NCBI GenBank assembly: GCA_000499405.2
Contig: HG738137.1
Span: forward strand, 25,351,843-25,415,842
Direction of reading: 5' to 3'
Source: Onchocerca volvulus
Taxonomy: Eukaryota; Nematoda; Chromadorea; Rhabditida; Onchocercidae
Length of the DNA: 64,000 bases
The notes beneath the pieces are model-generated. The model was not told the origin of the DNA. It did not search any database and saw only the letters and a program-made list of their open reading frames with translations. The translations under genes were made by a program, and so were the position numbers. This document shows positions 60,617 through 64,000 of this stretch, piece after piece (positions within the stretch are counted from its first letter, which is position 1; each line of letters begins with the position of its first letter).

Positions 60617-61362
60617 ATATATTAGCTCTTTTAATCGAATATATCCCACAATCTTAGCTAATTACAATAATCATTAATTGAAATTAAAAACATGAACAAA
60701 CCTGCAAAACACAGCATTGGTGGATTTCGCAATAGAATACGCTGAAAGATGGAAGCAACTCGTGCAAAGAACGTGCGAAATAACACTGATAGAATGTCGT
60801 GATAGAACACGCTGAGGAATAGAAGCAATTCGAGGTACAAATCACTTTTATATCATGGTATGCAATGACCAGTAATTGTAAATTCATAGTCCTAAATATT
60901 GATTAACAAAGATAAGATCTAATCACCATAAAGACATTTTCTTGAATCATATTGAGATATTGTTCATGGTTCACATAAAAAAAAAAAGTTAAATTTTAAA
61001 GAAAAAAGAAAAAAAAATACACCATCCTTTTGACATTAAAAACTGACGTTGAATAACCGAAGATAATATATTAGCTCTTTCAGTCGAATATTGTTTGTAT
61101 CATTATTTCAAGCGTGCGTTCTGTTGAATGGTTTATTCCTCAACCTCTTCCCTCCCTTAGCGTGTTCTACAACGAAATCCTACCAGTACTATTTTGCACG
61201 TTTTTTTCTTCGGTTTGCTTCTTTCTCTCAGTGTGTTCTATGGCGAAATGTACTAATGCTAAATTGGTGTTTTGCACGTTTTTTTTATGTTTTTAATTGT
61301 GATTGATATTGTATTTAGCTAAGATTGTAGGATATATTCGATTAAAGGAGTTAATATATTTG
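60617..61362. repeat. Large inverted duplication, arms about 220 bp
   Basis: 60617-60834 read on the minus strand matches 61140-61362 on the plus strand. Shared words in order are CAGCGTGTTCTA/TAGCGTGTTCTA, ATTTTGCACGTT/ATTTCGCACGTT, TTGCTTC, GTTTTGCA and TTAGCTAAGATTGT(A/G)GGATATATTCGATTAAA. The spacer is about 305 bases. This is a foldback-type structure. Confidence 0.85.
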
Positions 61363-61414
61363 ATTACTCAATGTCAATTTCCAATGTCAAAAGGATGGCA
61401 TATGTTTTTTTTTT

Positions 61415-61499
61415 TCTTCGAATTGCTTCTATCCCTCAGCAGGTTCTATGTATGTACTGATAATATAGAATACGCTGAGGGATGGAAGTAACTCGAGGA
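61415..61499. repeat. Hairpin with 35-bp imperfect arms
   Basis: 61415-61449 and 61465-61499 are near reverse complements (ATCCCTCAGC / GCTGAGGGAT), with a 15-base spacer. The arm sequence is the same motif found in the neighbouring 220-bp inverted duplication. Confidence 0.85.
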
Positions 61500-61880
61500 A
61501 CGAACCGCTTAATGGAATAACGCTTGAAAGAATGATATAAGTAATCGTTAGGTAAGTATTAGGTTGGAATGTCGTTGAAATGAAAATTTACATATTTGCA
61601 AGAAAGCTTCGAGTATATATTGCATCATCCATTTTGTAAGTGTTTATAGATTTCCTGATTTGCATGTCGCATATTCATTAGCTTCAAGAAGGTATAAAAA
61701 AAAAAAAAAAAAAATTTCAGTGCAACATATGAACTGATAATAATTGTAAGCATTTTTTGCTTACAATGTAAGCACTTTCATCGGAAATTTGCATATTCCG
61801 CAAGAAGGCATAAAGTACATATTGTATCATTCATTTCGTAATAATTGCAAGCATTTTTTGTTGACGTTGCATTAATAATA

Positions 61881-62159
61881 TTAATATTTAAGGATATACT
61901 GATTAAAATATGAAATACTGTATTTAAATACAAATTGGTGTTTTTTTGGAGTAATAGTTATGACTTTGCACGTCATAACATTTCGAAAGATGAGTTAGTT
62001 GTTTTAGAAATGAATGAAAAGTGAAGTAGAACTTCAATGTAACTTATAATAATTTATGTTGATAATATCAGTTAAATTAATTATTACTCCAAAAAAGAAC
62101 CAATTTTTATTTAAACAAAGAATTTCATATTTTAATTAGTATATCCTTAAACATTAATG
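61881..62159. repeat. Inverted repeat with about 80-bp arms at the pseudogene edge
   Basis: 61881-61959 is the near reverse complement of 62079-62159 (TTTAAGGATATACT / AGTATATCCTTAAA; TTTTTTGGAGTAAT / ATTACTCCAAAAAA). The right arm contains intron sequence also found before exon 6 of the intact acyltransferase gene (TTTCATATTTTA(T/A)TT). The centre holds a smaller palindrome, GTTATGAC...GTCATAAC (about 61957-61980). Confidence 0.85.
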
Positions 62160-62163
62160 TAAG

Positions 62164-63923
62164 ATTTTCCGGCTACCGGTATTTGATGCAAACGGTGAAG
62201 AATTAAGCATTAAGCACCAAAAAATGAGGAATATAATTTGAATCCGACTGGTGTTATATCATTCGATCAGCATGATATTTGGACTATTATATATGCAAAA
62301 TTAAAGAGTATTTTTGAAATTTTGTTTTTAAAACTTTTAAAATTTTCAAATACCAGGAATTATTTCTGATTGTAATTTATTTTACAGAAAGAAATAGCGA
62401 TGAAATTAAAACAATTGAAAATAGCTTATTTGCGATTTGTTTGGATCAAAAAATGATGAAATCTGAATACGATGATATCGGTAGTCAAGCGCTTTAATGT
62501 TTCCAAGGTGGCGGATGCCATAATAATTCAATAAATTGATGGTTTGAAAAGACAATTCAAGTCTAATTTTTTTTTTTTGGTGCAATTATATTATTGTTTA
62601 TTTTAAATCACTTAATTTTATATTTTATTTTTTGCAATCTCTTTTTATTACTTTGTCAAACTTATTTAAATTTAGGAAAATTTATCGAAATTCATTTACA
62701 ATATATCATGGGAATGGATGGTCATTGCAGTATGACATATGATTGTACACCAGAAGTATCAATAGCTGCAACTTTAATGAATTTTATTTGTCATGAAATG
62801 TAAGCAATTTTTTTCTAATTCTTCAGATAATAATATATTTTATTATAATTTATATTAAAGAAGAAAAAAAATAACAGAAAATTCAAATTAAAATTGTCGA
62901 TATTTGCTATCGTCAGGAATTCCTGGTCATTTAATATAATATCGATTTTTATAGAAACTTATCATTAGAATCTCTAAACCAGTATTTCTTAGAAAAATGA
63001 TATCAAGAAAATTTATGAACAAATTTTACACTCATATATGCAAATTAAAATAAACTTTGCTTTTAATTGGCACTTTTTTTTCGAACTATTATCTTTGCTT
63101 GTAATTGGCGACAAATGTTCGTATAAATATAATGGATATCAAATTGTTAGTAAAAATAATGATTTCAATCACGACGCATCGAGTACAATTCAATCGACAT
63201 TACCAAGACGTTTTTCGATATCTGAAACTGATAAAGATTATATATTGCAATCGAAGCGAAATATCGATAGGTTTGTCTTTTCATTCATACTTTTTTGTTT
63301 TTGATTGATTATTATAAAATATATGTGAATTTCTTTTATTAAAAGCATGATGATCTAATACTCAAACATTAAAAGATAACAAAAAAAAAAAATTGATTAG
63401 TTTTCAGACTAAAAAAATTAATTTCTGGATTAAATTAAATATTGCACTGAAACATTTACTTGTTCAAATTAGTGATTAAAAAGAAAATCTTTAAACATTT
63501 TGAAATGGATGTTAATTTATTTTTAGGATTGCATCTGATACAGATATTAAAATATTCACATTTGAACATTTTGGAAGAGATTTGATCCAAAAATACAATA
63601 TTAGTCCAAATAGGTTCATCCAAATAGGAATGGACATTGCATATTATCGAATGTATGGCAAAGAAGCATGCATTTCTCAGATGGCAACTTTACGTAAATT
63701 TCAAGATGGTCGAATGGATATTATTCGATTACCAAGTCTTAATTCGGCTATGTTAAATTGATTAATTCATTTAATAAAATTAATTGAATTAATCATTTAA
63801 TTTAATGATCCATTAAATTGGATCATCAGTTTAATGATCCCGAAAAGATAGACGAAATTCCCCGATCGATGATGGCATCGATGCTTCGGATAGCCATATT
63901 ACAACATCAAAAATATTCATTAG
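62164..63923 (+). pseudogene. Partial second copy of the acyltransferase gene, broken
   Basis: Matches exons 6-10 and introns of the gene at 48140-53472. Segments: 62164-62308, 62388-62560, 62702-62799, 63151-63270, 63527-63923. Exons 1-5 are absent. Defects: a deletion in the first segment after SIKH, two in-frame stops in the second (TAA just before CFQGGG; TGA in place of the Arg before WF), a mutated acceptor (ACAG in the intact gene, ACAA here, 62698-62701), an insertion of about 64 bases rich in AATTAAT words near 63752-63830, and loss of the donor at the end. It also carries Asp-Cys (62741-62746) where the family has Glu-His. The right edge is followed by more intron-like sequence to the window end. 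Confidence 0.88.
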
Positions 63924-64000
63924 GTGAATTAAATATTTCATGAATTTTTTTTTTGATCATTCGAAAATTCCAAAATTGTAAAAACTTTAAAATAATAAGC
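63924..64000. other. Window end, intron of the pseudogene copy
   Basis: Resembles the start of the intron after exon 10 of the intact acyltransferase gene (51882 onward). Any further pseudogene exons lie outside the window. Confidence 0.5.

Larger units (their letters stand above)
60184..62163. repeat. Repeat cluster with inverted and direct duplications
   Basis: No gene is recognised. Direct copies: 60353-60410 resembles 60885-60945 (AGTCCTAAAT, AAGATAAGATCTA), and 60590-60635 resembles 61030-61085 (GTTGAATAA, AGATAATATATTAGCTCTTT). A (TA)n microsatellite lies at 60413-60440. Diverged copies of a CATATT..GCAAGAA..ATATTG(C/T)ATCAT block lie near 61590-61640 and 61790-61840. Inverted repeats are listed separately. 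Confidence 0.7.

Noticed and set aside
61555..61640. TTAGGTTGGAATGTCG resembling a mariner terminal repeat
   Set aside because: No matching inverted end or transposase fragment was found nearby; a short resemblance only.

Overview
The window looks like genomic DNA from a parasitic-type nematode. It is strongly AT-rich with many poly-A/poly-T runs. Its genes are split into short exons by small GT-AG introns ending in TTTCAG-like acceptors. Several start codons sit 1-12 bases after such an acceptor, the arrangement expected for spliced-leader trans-splicing. The gene families and transposons (Helitron, BEL/Pao) fit a nematode. The species cannot be fixed from sequence alone.

Layout. (1) 377-6181, minus: a 12-exon quiescin sulfhydryl oxidase (QSOX) gene that I could join in frame throughout. 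(2) 6.2-18.2 kb: a gene desert with degenerate tandem repeats and homopolymers. (3) 18.2-21.0 kb: a decayed Helitron with recognisable 5' end, 3' hairpin and remnants of the Helitron_like_N protein. (4) 21.0-24.8 kb: minisatellites and a perfect palindrome. (5) 24.8-41.7 kb: a cell-cycle/meiosis neighbourhood with two B-type (CYB-3-like) cyclin genes about 14 kb apart. Between them lie a CNTD1/COSA-1-like meiotic crossover cyclin gene on the minus strand, an unidentified four-helix membrane-protein gene, a BEL/Pao fragment and a cluster of Helitron pieces. (6) 41.7-48.1 kb: another gene desert. (7) 48.1-53.5 kb: a carnitine/choline acyltransferase gene whose catalytic histidine is replaced by cysteine. 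(8) 54.2-60.2 kb, minus: a full-span but frameshifted alpha-tubulin pseudogene, interrupted by a decayed BEL/Pao element and by a 2-N assembly gap. (9) 60.3-62.2 kb: inverted and direct repeats. (10) 62.2-63.9 kb: a partial, broken second copy of the acyltransferase gene.

The most notable points are four. The last three exons of the two cyclins, with both introns, form a 619-bp tract that is identical by eye while flanking exons have diverged, which suggests recent gene conversion. The acyltransferase and its pseudogene copy both carry Asp-Cys where the family has Glu-His. A COSA-1/CNTD1 homologue sits between duplicated mitotic/meiotic cyclins. Two Helitrons abut head-to-tail exactly at the expected A|T junction. 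No defence system, CRISPR array, rRNA or tRNA gene was recognised.
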